A stretch of 64,000 bases of DNA from Haloarcula salinisoli (GTDB lineage Archaea > Halobacteriota > Halobacteria > Halobacteriales > Haloarculaceae). A program made the position numbers and the translations under genes. Within the stretch, counting starts at the first letter, position 1; every line of letters starts with the position of its first letter. Below the pieces are notes generated by a model. It had not been told where the DNA came from. It was given only the letters and a program-made list of their open reading frames with translations, and searched no databases. Location: contig NZ_RKLQ01000001.1 of NCBI RefSeq assembly GCF_019599405.1, forward strand, positions 1,550,001 through 1,614,000, in the 5' to 3' direction. This document shows, piece after piece, positions 17,313-27,800 of this stretch.

Positions 17313-19034
17313 GTGCTACGTGGTGTGTCGGGTCGACGAGGGCAGAGCAGCCCGATAGCGCTGGTGCTAATCTTCGCACTGGTCATCGGTGCGACGACGG
17401 TGATGCTGGTGGTCGGCGGACTGGCCATAACGGACACGCAAGACCAACTGAACGCCCAGTCTGCCGAGAAAGCGATGACGCAACTGGATTCCCAGGCGTC
17501 ACTCGTCGCACTGGGCCAATCGCAGCGTCAGGTGGTCGAATTCGGCACGGCAGGAGACGGTGACTACCGTCTGAACGAGACCGCCGGGCAGATGACGATT
17601 ACGCACAGAACCCGGAGCGGCACCGATACCATACTGCAGAAAGACCTCGGCAAGGTCTACTACGAGGGCGGCGGCACCGAAATCGCGTATCAGGGCGGCG
17701 GCGTCTGGCGGTCGGACGGCGACGGGAACGCGGTGATGATCTCGCCACCGGAGTTCCACTACAGGGATGCGACCCTGACGCTTCCGGTCGTAACGGTCGA
17801 TGGAGAGAACTACCTCGGTGACAGCGCGGCCATCACCAACAACGACACCCAGAAAGCCTATCCCGTCGGTGACGACGTGAACCCGGTGGACTCCGGACTC
17901 GTCACCGTCAGCGTCCAGAGCGAGTTCTATCGCGCGTGGGGGAACTACTTCCACGAGCGAACCTCCGGCTCAGTCGACTACGACCACGCCAACAATACGG
18001 CTACGGTGGCTCTCACCGTTGAGACCGAGGAACAGACGGTCGACGCGGGGGTGATCTCCGGCGGAACGGGGACCACAATCACGTACAAGAATAAAGGTGA
18101 TTTCGATAGTTACAATTCCTCAGTAGGAGATTACGAGAGTTCAAACGGAGAGCGGGGCGCTATCTACACCGCAGGAAACATCGAGCTGAAAAATAAGGTG
18201 GATCTCCGGGGTAGTCTGATAGCAGAAGGCCAAATTACGTTTCAGGGGTCCAAGCAAACGATTACCGGAGACCTGGAGTACGTGGATGGAAACTTCGATG
18301 AAGCGAACGAAGGCGAACACGTCGAGGGGACAATATCGAAAGGGGCGGATGTTCCTGAGACCGTCGCGGTCGATGGTCTAATCGACGAGAAAGAAAGCGT
18401 TCTCACGTCCGACAACGACAACACCACCCATCCAAATACTATCGAGACTCTCAACACGGAATCGACCCGTACCTGTAACCCGTGTAATCTGACGGCAGGA
18501 GGATATTATCTGGAAAGTTTCGAACCTGGCTCCGGACAGACTGTGTACCTGAAACCGGAAGATGGAACGATCGATATGTATGTCGAGGGGGAGTTCGCTC
18601 CGGCAGATAACGTTCATATCGAGGTAATCGGAGACGGACGTGTCAACGTCTATCTCGACAAGGACCTGTCCCTCGGTAAGAACACGACGATAACGAACGA
18701 CGGGGACGACGCGTCACAGTTCTGGATATATATGAATCCGGACCGTGACGCAGAGCTTCAGGGCGGGAGCAACGACCCCGATAACGTCGATTACACTGGT
18801 GTTATATATGGCCCCGGCCGTGGCGACCAGGCTGGTGTCGATATCAGTATCGACAACAACGACGATATTTTTGGCGCTGTCGTCGGTAATCTCTACGACG
18901 TGGCCAACAAAGGGAATATACATTACGACGAAGCTCTCACCGACACTACCGCGATTGCGGGGGGCGAGACCACGCGCCCCTCCCTGACCTACCTTCACAT
19001 CTCGGAGAACAGCGTCAACGTCACGTCCGACTGA
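17313..19034 (+). CDS. Long pilin-like surface protein (DUF7289-like N-terminus, DUF7305-like C-terminus)
   Basis: The 573-residue protein starts with a short basic stretch (GRRGQ) and one hydrophobic helix (SSPIALVLIFALVIGATT), the layout of archaeal type IV pilin-like proteins. Residues about 50-230 share with the next gene a block containing AYQGGGVWRSDG and SPPEFHYRDATLTLP. The C-terminal half reads as beta-strand repeats (GTIDMYVEGEF, GRVNVYLDKDL, YTGVIYGPG) like the DUF7305/PilX-associated region; family names are from memory. A CNPC pair sits about residue 390. The start is GTG 17313 by promoter spacing; GTG 17325 is an alternative. The middle part is lower in GC than its neighbours. 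Confidence 0.75.
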   Translation: MLRGVSGRRGQSSPIALVLIFALVIGATTVMLVVGGLAITDTQDQLNAQSAEKAMTQLDSQASLVALGQSQRQVVEFGTAGDGDYRLNETAGQMTITHRTRSGTDTILQKDLGKVYYEGGGTEIAYQGGGVWRSDGDGNAVMISPPEFHYRDATLTLPVVTVDGENYLGDSAAITNNDTQKAYPVGDDVNPVDSGLVTVSVQSEFYRAWGNYFHERTSGSVDYDHANNTATVALTVETEEQTVDAGVISGGTGTTITYKNKGDFDSYNSSVGDYESSNGERGAIYTAGNIELKNKVDLRGSLIAEGQITFQGSKQTITGDLEYVDGNFDEANEGEHVEGTISKGADVPETVAVDGLIDEKESVLTSDNDNTTHPNTIETLNTESTRTCNPCNLTAGGYYLESFEPGSGQTVYLKPEDGTIDMYVEGEFAPADNVHIEVIGDGRVNVYLDKDLSLGKNTTITNDGDDASQFWIYMNPDRDAELQGGSNDPDNVDYTGVIYGPGRGDQAGVDISIDNNDDIFGAVVGNLYDVANKGNIHYDEALTDTTAIAGGETTRPSLTYLHISENSVNVTSD

Positions 19035-19143
19035 GGCCGGCGACACGCACGCCCAATCGGCGACGAACAGTTTCTCGACCCGGCTATCAGCGGTGGTAGT
19101 TCGGCCAGCGCGCTTATTATGCCCTATTTCGTTTACATACCTA

Positions 19144-20973
19144 ATGCTACTCTGTTCGGGTCAGGGTGACCAGCGCCAGCCACGGGCACAATCCGGCCCA
19201 CTCGGATTTCTGCTCGTCTTCGCGCTGGTCATCGCGGCGACGACGCTTATCGTAGCCCTCGGCGCGGGGGCCATCGGGGGGACACAGGAGACACTCGACG
19301 AGGAACGGGCCGAGAAGGCGATGACGCAATTCGACTCCCAGGCCGCGCTGGTCGCGCTCGGGAACTCTCAGGTCCAGCGGGTCGACCTCTCGTCGGGGCG
19401 AGCGAACTCCTACCAGGTCGAGGACGACGCCGGCCGGATGACGCTGTCGTACACGAACCAGACGAACGGGAACGAGACGACCATCTTCTCGAAACCGATG
19501 GGCCGAATCCGCTACCAGACCGACAACGGCGACAACATCGCCTACCAGGGCGGGGGTGTCTGGCGGTCCGACGGGAACGGCAACGCCGTCATGGTGTCAC
19601 CGCCCGAGTTCCACTACCGCGACGCCACGCTGACATTGCCGCTGGTCACGGTCGGGTCCTCCGGGACCATCGGTGACCGAGCCGTCATCTCGAACGCGAA
19701 AACGACGCGGTACTTCCCGAACGGGACCAGAAACAGCGCCTACAGGAATCCGCTGGAGAACGCCCGCGTCGAGGTCTCCGTCACGAGCGACTACTACCGC
19801 GCGTGGGGGGAGTACTTCGAGACGCGGACCGACGGCCAGGTGGAGTTCAATCACTCGGCGAACAAGGTGACCCTGGCGCTGGTGACACCGCTGGAGAACA
19901 CCAAGATCACCTCTGCGACGGCGAGCCTCTCCGCCAGCGGGACCTTCGAGATCAACGGTGCCGCCGGGAATCTCTGTGGCGCGAACGTCTACACCAATAG
20001 CTACAACTCCACCGGGACGGACAAGGGCTACTGCACCCAGGAGTCGGACGGCGACACGACCGGCGACGGGGACATCGTCTACGGGGGTGACGTGGATATC
20101 AGCGGTGGCGCCGGTGGCGGCTCCGGCGGCGACCTCCGTGGTGACGTGACCTCCGGTGGCAAAGTGTACGTCGGCAACGGCAACGGGAGCCCCGACATCG
20201 ACGGCAATATTAGCCACACTGATGGGTGCGATAAATGCGAGGAAAACGACAAGATCACGGGGGAGCTAAACCAGATCAGCGGAATCGACAAGGCGCCATC
20301 GATCAACGGCATCGTCCAGACGCAGGTCAACGAGAGCGAGAAGAGCAACGACAACGCGGGCGCACCGATTACTGACGATACGCTCAATTACACCGCCGGG
20401 AGCGTCGAACTCTCCGCGGGCAGGTACTACCTGGAGGACATCACCGTCGCGAACGAAGACACAGTGACGCTCAACACCACCGAGGGCAACATCTTCATCG
20501 GTGTCCGTGAGAACGTCGAGCTCGCCGAGAACGCCACCATCGAGGTAGTCGGCGACGGTACCGTAAGTGTCTACGTACTCGGAGACGGCGGCCACGCGAG
20601 CCAGTTATCGATGGCCGCTTACAGCGAGGTCACGAATGCAGGCGACGATGCGCCCCAGTTCCGCATGTTCGGGCAGGACGACTTCACCGCGCGTATCGGT
20701 GACGGTGGCGGCGGGACCAATGGCCTGGCGAAGTACGTCGGTGTCATCTACGCGCCCCCAGGGACCAGCGGGACCGGGACTGTTACGCTGGAGAAAGGGA
20801 CCATCTACGGGGGGGTACTCACCGGCACGACGACCATCGCCAACGGGAACGGCGGCTCCATCCACTACGACATGGCGCTGCGGACCACGCGTGTGCTGAC
20901 CCAGAGCGAATCGATCATCCGCGTGACCTACATCCACGCCTCGACGAACGAGATACAGGTCGAAGACGGGTGA
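19144..20973 (+). CDS. Second long pilin-like surface protein, paralogue of the preceding gene
   Basis: From ATG 19144 the 609-residue protein has one N-terminal helix (GPLGFLLVFALVIAATTLIV). It shares the AYQGGGVWRSDG and SPPEFHYRDATLTLP block with its neighbour and has the same C-terminal strand repeats (GNIFIGVRENV, GTVSVYVLGDG, YVGVIYAPPG). A Gly-rich insert (GGAGGGSGGDLRGD) and a CDKC pair lie mid-protein. TTATTATG at 19113-19120 is about 27 bases before the ATG, fitting a leaderless start; an in-frame start at 19093 is less likely. Many NxT/NxS sequons suggest surface glycosylation. The pair arose by duplication and then diverged. Confidence 0.78.
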   Translation: MLLCSGQGDQRQPRAQSGPLGFLLVFALVIAATTLIVALGAGAIGGTQETLDEERAEKAMTQFDSQAALVALGNSQVQRVDLSSGRANSYQVEDDAGRMTLSYTNQTNGNETTIFSKPMGRIRYQTDNGDNIAYQGGGVWRSDGNGNAVMVSPPEFHYRDATLTLPLVTVGSSGTIGDRAVISNAKTTRYFPNGTRNSAYRNPLENARVEVSVTSDYYRAWGEYFETRTDGQVEFNHSANKVTLALVTPLENTKITSATASLSASGTFEINGAAGNLCGANVYTNSYNSTGTDKGYCTQESDGDTTGDGDIVYGGDVDISGGAGGGSGGDLRGDVTSGGKVYVGNGNGSPDIDGNISHTDGCDKCEENDKITGELNQISGIDKAPSINGIVQTQVNESEKSNDNAGAPITDDTLNYTAGSVELSAGRYYLEDITVANEDTVTLNTTEGNIFIGVRENVELAENATIEVVGDGTVSVYVLGDGGHASQLSMAAYSEVTNAGDDAPQFRMFGQDDFTARIGDGGGGTNGLAKYVGVIYAPPGTSGTGTVTLEKGTIYGGVLTGTTTIANGNGGSIHYDMALRTTRVLTQSESIIRVTYIHASTNEIQVEDG

Positions 20974-21195
20974 CCCCGGCGGCTCTCTGTCGCCGTCCTC
21001 GCCGGACCAGCGCGCCACCATCCAGGTAGCGTCGACACACCTGACGCCGTCGTGGTCCCACAGCCCGTCGCTGGATGGGTTTCTGCGGCCAGGAGAGACT
21101 TAGCGGCCCTGGAACGCAAAGAGTCGAAGCGCAAAAGTGTGACAACGGGGCACCAGTCCGCAGGTAGCTGTCGTAGGAGCCGGCTGGTAGCGCCG

Positions 21196-21927
21196 TCAGG
21201 ACTCGATGTCGACCTCGATGTCGTGGTAGACCACGTACGTCTGGTCGATGTTCCCAGAGTCGGGCACGGTACACTCGACCCCGGACGCCTGACAGTCGAA
21301 GCCAACAGACTCGAAGTAATCCCGCCAGAGCCCTGGCTGGGCGGTGTTTTGCAGCTCGACGGTGACGTCCTCAGCCGTGCCGTCGTACGCTACCGACGTG
21401 TCCTCCTTCTTCGTGCGGATGAGCACCGTCGACCCGCTGTAGACCTGGCGGTCGGGCCGGTTGAGACCGACCACAGAGATGAGGACGCGGTCCTCGGTGA
21501 CGACGAACGGCGGGTCGGAGATTCGGAGCCCGCCGCCGTTGGAGGTGCGAAACACTGCCCCCGCTTCGTAGACGAGGTTTCTGCCCTCGTCACCGGTGTA
21601 GACGAGGGGGCGTATCTTCCACGACCGGTCCAGCACTGTGTCGGTCGAGTTGCGCACCGAGACGCGCATCGTGACGTTACTACCCGTTGCCAGCCTCGCC
21701 TGCCCGAGGCTGATCTCCGTGGCGCGGCTGGGCGCGTCGCGCCGGTGGACGTCGGCGACGTTGTCCGACAGCACGCTGAAGGCCTTCTGTGCGTTCGCCA
21801 TCTGCTCGTCGTTGCGCGTCTCCTGGAGCGTGCTCAGCCCGCTCACGGAGACGATACCAACGGCGGAGACGACGAGCGCGAACACCAGCACGTAGCTGAC
21901 CACCTCGCTGACAGCGCGCTCAGACAT
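21196..21927 (-). CDS. Pilin-like protein, DUF7289-like (cassette 1, gene 5)
   Basis: ATG 21927 gives MSERAVSEVVSYVLVFALVV, a charged start with Ser-Glu right before one helix, typical of haloarchaeal pilin-like N-termini. The 243-residue protein then has a YEAGAVFRTSNGGG segment and a beta-rich region, corresponding to AYESGAVFRSDGG in the paralogue at 29746-30621. The final region has a pair of Cys (FDCQASGVEC). It overlaps the previous gene by eight bases (ATGTCTGA). It is probably membrane-anchored with its bulk outside the cell. In-frame sequence upstream of 21927 belongs to the neighbouring gene. Confidence 0.78.
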   Translation of the reverse strand: MSERAVSEVVSYVLVFALVVSAVGIVSVSGLSTLQETRNDEQMANAQKAFSVLSDNVADVHRRDAPSRATEISLGQARLATGSNVTMRVSVRNSTDTVLDRSWKIRPLVYTGDEGRNLVYEAGAVFRTSNGGGLRISDPPFVVTEDRVLISVVGLNRPDRQVYSGSTVLIRTKKEDTSVAYDGTAEDVTVELQNTAQPGLWRDYFESVGFDCQASGVECTVPDSGNIDQTYVVYHDIEVDIES

Positions 21928-22366
21928 TGCGCACCTCCAGATGGTCGGCCCCTTGATCGTACCGAATCTGGATGTCACCACCCCTTGCTGAGGTCGCGCC
22001 GAGTGGGGTCTCGACTGTGAGACCGATTCGGACCGTCACGTCGGGCCGAGTTGTGTTCACCACGAGCGTCTGGTCGCTTGGCACCAGCGTGAGTTCGTAG
22101 CTCGCGCCGGTCACCCTGTTCGAGAGGGTCCGGTTCAGGGTGATTGTCGGGTCGTCCGAGTCAGCGGCCCTGACCAGCCGGTCCGAGCGTTCGACGTCAG
22201 CGGCGATTTGCTGGCCGACGACCCTGAGTTCGTCTCTGATGACCTGCTCGCGCTGGCTGTCGACGTAAGTCCCACCGGCGGTAATCAGCCCGGTGATGAG
22301 CAGCGTCGCGATAGCCAGGGCCAGCACGTAGCTCAGCGTCGTCGAGACCGCACGCACGTCAGACAT
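21920..22366 (-). CDS. Pilin-like protein, DUF7266-like (cassette 1, gene 4)
   Basis: The 148-residue product begins MSDVRAVSTTLSYVLALAIA, one helix ending near residue 32, then a coiled segment (VDSQREQVIRDELRVVGQQI) and a small beta-rich domain. The same plan (RAVS, helix, SQQERVARQQADEIGADV) is seen in the gene at 30623-31087, so the two are paralogues. The ATG at 22366 makes an eight-base ATGTCTGA overlap with the preceding gene, repeated at its own 3' end; ATG 22375 is an alternative. It is predicted to be a minor pseudopilin or assembly factor. Confidence 0.78.
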   Translation of the reverse strand: MSDVRAVSTTLSYVLALAIATLLITGLITAGGTYVDSQREQVIRDELRVVGQQIAADVERSDRLVRAADSDDPTITLNRTLSNRVTGASYELTLVPSDQTLVVNTTRPDVTVRIGLTVETPLGATSARGGDIQIRYDQGADHLEVRNV

Positions 22367-23378
22367 CTGGCTCACCCGGGGCGACCCGAACGTCTGTCTC
22401 GTAGCGCAGGTCGGTCGTGAGATACGTGTACTCGACCGTCACGTCGTAGAGGGCCGTACTCGACTTTGGACCGTCGGACGCATCCGGGAGCAACTCGAGG
22501 TCGCCCCCATCGTAGACGACCAGCGAGAACGTCCCCGTTATCCCGTCGGCTTTGTCGAAGGAGATGTCGTAGCTGTCGTCCGTGCCGGGGGTCACCCCAG
22601 TCCCGGCACCGAAGTGGAAGTTCTCGCCAGACGGTGCGGTCCGGAGTGCGTCACACTCCTCGCCGTCGATAGTCCCACCAGTCACGTCGATTGTAATGCC
22701 CGTTCCCGGACTGTCTCTGGTGACCTCGCAGTCTTCGACGACAGTGGTCCCGCTGTCGTTTTTGAGCGTCCGGACGTGGACGGTGTCGCCGCCTGCGTCC
22801 CAGATGCGGGCGCGCCAACTGTTCTCGTCCCCGCTAGCGGCGCTGTCTTGGACCCGTATCTCGAACGGGTCGCTGGCGTCCGCAGTGATGGTGGACGCTT
22901 CGATGACGAACGCTCGCGTCCCGTTGGCGTCGTCGACCCGAGAGACGTTCCCGACCAGCTGGTAGCGTTCGTCGCCCGCCGCGTTCGTGAAACTCGAGTC
23001 GTTCGCCCGGTAGATGCGTGCGCCCTCTTTTTGCGACCCCGACTGATATGCGACGTTGACGACCCGTCCCGAGCGCGCAGACTGTCGCCCGGTCTGCTGA
23101 GAGAGTTGCCTGACACTGGCCTCCACCGCGCCGGTGAGGTCGGATTGGGAGCTGTTATTGTTTCGGTTTGCCGCTTCGATGCCCTCACCGACGTTTTCAG
23201 TTACGTCTGCCCGCATCGAGAGCGCGCCCTCACTGCCCGCTGTCTCGCCCCGGGTCGCCAGATTCTCGGTGAAGATGGCCGAATTGACGATGAGCGCCAT
23301 CGCCACGAAGATGACCGCCAGCGCGAACGCGGCGATGAGGAGTATCTGCCCGCGGTCGTCCCGGCTCAGATTCGCCAT
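22359..23378 (-). CDS. Pilin-like protein, DUF7261-like (cassette 1, gene 3)
   Basis: The 339-residue protein starts MANLSRDDRGQILLIAAFAL: a DRGQ motif followed by one long helix, resembling TadE/TadG-type or PilX-type minor pilins. The body is rich in Asn, Ser, Asp and Gly with sequons, and holds a Cys pair (EDCEVT and EECDAL) that could form a disulfide outside the cell. The paralogue at 31084-32004 begins RSRGQMILIMSVLFA and has similar Cys spacing. It overlaps gene 2 by 13 bases and gene 4 by eight. Confidence 0.78.
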   Translation of the reverse strand: MANLSRDDRGQILLIAAFALAVIFVAMALIVNSAIFTENLATRGETAGSEGALSMRADVTENVGEGIEAANRNNNSSQSDLTGAVEASVRQLSQQTGRQSARSGRVVNVAYQSGSQKEGARIYRANDSSFTNAAGDERYQLVGNVSRVDDANGTRAFVIEASTITADASDPFEIRVQDSAASGDENSWRARIWDAGGDTVHVRTLKNDSGTTVVEDCEVTRDSPGTGITIDVTGGTIDGEECDALRTAPSGENFHFGAGTGVTPGTDDSYDISFDKADGITGTFSLVVYDGGDLELLPDASDGPKSSTALYDVTVEYTYLTTDLRYETDVRVAPGEPDV

Positions 23379-23950
23379 GCAACCACCTCCACGCGCACTG
23401 TGTTGTAGAGGTTGTCCCCGGTGTCGGGCATCGGGTAGGTCATGTTCTCCGTGTTGAGCCGGGTCGAACTCGGGGTGCCGTCTGCATTGTACAGCGGGTC
23501 ATCGTCCCACAGCGTCACGGTGTGTGTCGCCGTGACGGCGTTGTCCGTCGGAACACCGCTGTAGACGTACTGACGAGTGATGGGCCTGCCGTCGGCGTTC
23601 TGGAACCGGAAGTAGACGTTGTACGCGATACCGTTGCCGTTGAACGCCCGCTCCAGCATCGCCCCGAACCGGTTGTCGGGCGGACCACTCGTGTAGAACC
23701 GCTGGACGCCCGCGTTGTGGTAGCGCGACGAGCTATTGTTCCAGTAGAGGACTGCCGGTTTCAGTGCCCCCACCTCTGCCGCCGAAGCGAGAACCCCCTG
23801 GCCCGTTTCCCCCTGCTGATTCTCGATATGCTGGCTGGACGTACTCGCCGACAGCGGCGTCACGGCCGTCATCTGTAACGCGAAGATGAGACTCGACAAC
23901 ATGAGCAGTCCAGCGACCGTCGCCTCCAGTGTGTGTGCTTGCCCTCGCAT
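23366..23950 (-). CDS. Pilin-like protein, DUF7288-like (cassette 1, gene 2)
   Basis: The 194-residue product starts MRGQAHTLEATVAGLLMLSS, with a Glu five residues into a helix after RGQ, the closest of the set to a classical type IV prepilin (basic residue and Gly, then E at about +5). The paralogue at 31998-32603 begins TRGQAFTLEGVIGAIIVLSS, and both end in an NTVRVEVVAW or NAVRVKIIAW motif. Both also share a TVTLWDDDP / QVTLYNSDP segment. One base separates it from gene 1. Confidence 0.8.
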   Translation of the reverse strand: MRGQAHTLEATVAGLLMLSSLIFALQMTAVTPLSASTSSQHIENQQGETGQGVLASAAEVGALKPAVLYWNNSSSRYHNAGVQRFYTSGPPDNRFGAMLERAFNGNGIAYNVYFRFQNADGRPITRQYVYSGVPTDNAVTATHTVTLWDDDPLYNADGTPSSTRLNTENMTYPMPDTGDNLYNTVRVEVVAWRI

Positions 23951-23951
23951 C

Positions 23952-24569
23952 TTACCACATCTCCACGAACAGCGTCACGTCCTCGCCGTCGATTGTGACC
24001 ACCCGGACCGACGTGACCGACGGTTGTGACGTCGGAACTGGGTTACCCCGTTCCAGGACCGTATCGCACGACCCATCCGACGACTCGACGAGTCCAGTAT
24101 CGGGCTCGGTACTGTCCCAGCAGAGTGCTTCCTGGCCGTCCCCACCAGCCGTGAGATTCCCGCGGAGACTCACGTTGACCTGCTGGTACCCACTACTCAG
24201 ACCGAGCTGTGTTCTGAGTGACCCACTGGAGAACCGGCAGTCCGACGGGCTGGATCCATTGAAGAACGCCTCGGTGCAGTAACTGTCCAGCACGTACGGC
24301 TCTCCCGGCTCCGCCAGGGCACCCTTCGACAGCTGGTCAGCGACACGATTCGACGTGACTGTCTCGTCCTGTGCGCTCGCAGTGAAGGGCGCGAGGATAC
24401 CGGGGATAAACAGGAAAATGAACAGCAACACGGCTAGAAAGACGCTCACGCCGATTGCGAAATCGAGTGTGGTCTGTCCACGGTCGCTGGTCCGTCGGGA
24501 AGACCGACGGTCCTGTGGCTCGTCACCACACTGCGTACCCGTCTTTGTTGACCCGTTAGTACCCAACAA
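23952..24569 (-). CDS. Pilin-like protein, DUF7287-like (cassette 1, gene 1)
   Basis: The protein has a long polar N-terminus, then DRGQTTLDFAIGVSVFLAVL, a helix starting with a D at the Glu-equivalent position, then a globular part with four Cys. The start is uncertain: the first usable codon after an in-frame TAA at 24573-24575 is TTG 24569, and no ATG lies before the helix. A CTTTTTTTAAG tract (minus strand, about 24572-24582) looks like the operon's TATA element. The paralogue at 32603-33160 carries SRGQTPVDYLIGISLVLV. This is the first gene of a five-gene operon. Confidence 0.72.
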   Translation of the reverse strand: MLGTNGSTKTGTQCGDEPQDRRSSRRTSDRGQTTLDFAIGVSVFLAVLLFIFLFIPGILAPFTASAQDETVTSNRVADQLSKGALAEPGEPYVLDSYCTEAFFNGSSPSDCRFSSGSLRTQLGLSSGYQQVNVSLRGNLTAGGDGQEALCWDSTEPDTGLVESSDGSCDTVLERGNPVPTSQPSVTSVRVVTIDGEDVTLFVEMW

Positions 24570-24869
24570 CGCTTAAAAAAAGGACTGTCGTGTAGGTTAT
24601 TATCTGTTGTGGCCGACGCAGTGGCTGTCCCCGGCGTGAACCGCCACCCATCTTGGCGAGCGTTGGGCCTGACGCTATCGTCGCCCAGTCAAAATAGCGC
24701 CACAATCCGTCGGTACGCCACTACCGACAGCACAGTCTCTCACTGTGTTGTCTTCGTGGCTACCGGTCGATGGTAACCCACGAGATATAGCCCGGTTTTA
24801 CTTCCAGAGGACATATCGGAGACGTATCACGGAGGTTACGGAAGCAAAGTTACAGTTGCTGAGTGCTCC
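24570..24869. other. Intergenic between the adhesin gene and cassette 1
   Basis: The right-hand gene is transcribed away from and the left-hand gene... both run on the minus strand, so this 300-base gap lies upstream of cassette 1 and downstream of the large adhesin gene. Apart from the T-rich promoter element next to 24569, I see no coding frame, clear terminator hairpin or repeat. Confidence 0.45.
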
Positions 24870-27800
24870 TCAGGCCAGATCGAAGATATTGACACTGGTG
24901 TCGATCGGATTCGTGGTGGGATCGAGCTGTGGCTGCCAGATGTCGACGCTCCTGGTCTCGGAGTCGTCACGAGTGCTCACCTCGATCTCGTCGACCGTGG
25001 GATTGTTCGCCGGGTCCCACGTGAGCGAGAACTCTTTGCTATCGCCCGGCCCAAGTGTGATATCCTCGAGTGCCAGTATCTGGTCCGACCCGGACGGCAT
25101 GAGCGACACGAACTGGGTGTCCTCGACCGGGCCCCGATTGGTGATGTTCACCTGGACCGTCAACGGGCGTCCAGCGGCAACTCTATCACCCTGCCCGGTC
25201 GGGAACTCGATCGGCTCGACCTGGAAGTCGGGACCCTCGCTCTTGTTGACCGTGATATTGAACGAGCTCGCGTCGGCCACCGTCCGTAGCGTGATGTTTC
25301 TGTCGTCCGAGTCGGCGTCGCCGTAGGTCGTCTCCCAACGCAGGGTTATGTCTTCGCTCTGCTGCTCCCCGAGGTAGAGGTGGGTATAGTTGAGGATGGT
25401 TCCGTTCTCGTCTTGCAGGAACACGGTCTGGTTCGCCCCGATGCCGTCGTTCGTTATCGTCGCGGTGAACTCCACGTCGTCGAGTTCATCGACTTTCTTC
25501 GGGGCGGCTGAAGCGTCCTCTATCAGGAACTCCGAATCTTCGAGTTTCCGGACATCCAGCGGATCGGTCTTACCGAAGTCCTCTGTACTCACCGTGATTT
25601 CCGACTCGGTGAGATTGCTCGTGTTATCGCCCGGTCGGGTCTGCCAGTCCAGCTCGACGGTCGCATTTTCGTTGCCATCGAGGGCGAGTTCCGTGCTGTC
25701 TACGGGATTGCCCTCCGGGTCACGCAGGACGATGCGCTGTGTTTCGTCGATGTCCTGGGTGTTGTCGATCGTTGCGTTGACAGTGACCGAGTCGCCCTCG
25801 GTGACGTTGTCGGGCGCCTCTACCGATTCGACGATGAACCCACCCTCGGACTGCCAGGCGAAGATCGGGAAGCCCTCGTTGGTAATATTGCCTGTCTTCG
25901 GGTCGATGTCGTAGACCGGTTCCCAGATGTCCCAGTCGAGATTTGCCATCGTTCCCTCGGCGTCCTCTTTCGTGACGCCCGGATACTGGTCGTACCACGA
26001 TTCGGGCTTGTCGTCCGGGAGCACCTGTGGCCCGGTCATTTCGTCGGCGTCGAGGTCGATGCTGTTGTCGTTCACGTTGTCACCGCCGTCGCCGACCGTC
26101 GGGCCGTCGGAGTAGACACTATTGTAGATAGTGTCTTCGGTGCCACTCGTCTCCCCGATTCGGCCGGCGATGCCGCCGACCTGCAAGGGGACGGTGAACT
26201 GCTCCCGCCCAATATCGTCGTCGTCAAAGAGCGCTCCTATGTCACCCTCCAGCGAGAGGTCCCCGTCGGCCCAGTACATCTGGCTGAGGTCACTGGGGTT
26301 GTTCGATGTCCACCCGGCGATACCTCCGACAGAGGACGGGCCGCTGACGTTCGCTCTCGAATAGCCGACCGAGAACTCCGTGTCATAGCCCATGCCGCCC
26401 AGGATACCACCGATACCGAGGTTCGGGCTCCCCTCACTGTCCTGCCATGGGTGCTTATCGCTGTGGTCGCCGACGACAATCGGTTCGTTGCCGGTAACCG
26501 TCGCCGTCGAGACGAGCTGGTTCGTCAGGTCGGCGTCGTGGCCGTGTCCAACGATCCCGCCCACTTGCTGGTACTTCGATTCGACGTGGCCGCTGACCGA
26601 AATGTTCCTGAACGTCCCACCGCCCCCACCGGCAACCCCGCCGACGACGGTCATTCCACGGACGTCAACATCGACGAGTTCGACGCTCTCGACAGTCGAA
26701 CCCTCTCCGAGGTCGTCCGGGCCGGAGAACTTATCCGTAATCGCGAAGAGTCCGACGAACGCGGTGTTGTATCGGTCGATGGTCAGCCCCTCTATCTTGT
26801 AGCCCTGACCGTCGAAGGTCCCGCCGAAGGCATTGCCTCCAGCGCTACCGGCGCCCTCCTCGCCAATCGGGTCGAAGCCATCGCCCCCATTCCAGTGTTC
26901 CGTGCCGTAGGCGTCGATGTCGTTTTCCAGACGGTAATTCTTGTCGAGACCCTCCTGCTCGATACACTGGAGCTGGTCGACCGTCTCGATGAGGAGGTAA
27001 CCGTCACTGTCCGTGTCGTAATCGACGTCGCTACAGTCCGGCCCGTCACGGACGACGACGATTCGCTCGGTCGCCTCGTCGTCCCTCGTCGAGACGGCGA
27101 GTTCGCCCGTCAGCGACCCGTTCCGGACAGTTACGTCGAAGGTCACGTCCTCGCTCTCATTGCCGGCAATCGTCGCAGCGGTAACACTACTGTTCTCGAT
27201 ATCCAGGGCTGAATCCGCCGCTGGTTCGAGGTCGGCGGTCGGGGTTCCTGCGACGTCACCGGTGTTGTTGATCGTCGCAGTCACACTGACCTCCTTGTCG
27301 AGGTCGCCCTCGTCGATATCGTCCGGGGCATCGATATCGGTGACCTCGAATTTCGCCTGGGTGTCGAAGGGCGTGGTGTCACTGTCGTCTGGGCTCCGGA
27401 CTCGTACCTTGTTGTCGCCACGCTCAAGCTCGACCGGGCTGTCCCAGACCATCGTCACAGTAGTATCATTACCCTCGCCGACGAACACCTCTCTCGCATC
27501 GACGATCAGGCCGTCGGTCGTCTCCGTGTCCGCAACCAACAGGATTTGCTGTTTCCCGCCACCGTCACCACTGTTGGTCACGTCGACCGTCACGTTGAAC
27601 GGTTTGCCCTCGCCAGCGGCGTCGTCGGTCCCGGTGATGTCGACCTGGAACTCCGGTGTGCCCTCTGCTTTTATCCTGTGGGTGTCGTTGGCGTCGAGGG
27701 CCTGCACTTCGAGTTCCTCGTCGAAGTCGGAGACTGGCGCGATCCAGGATAGTGTCACGTCTGTCACGTTATCTGAACCCGGCCCGGCGGCGTCGAGTCG

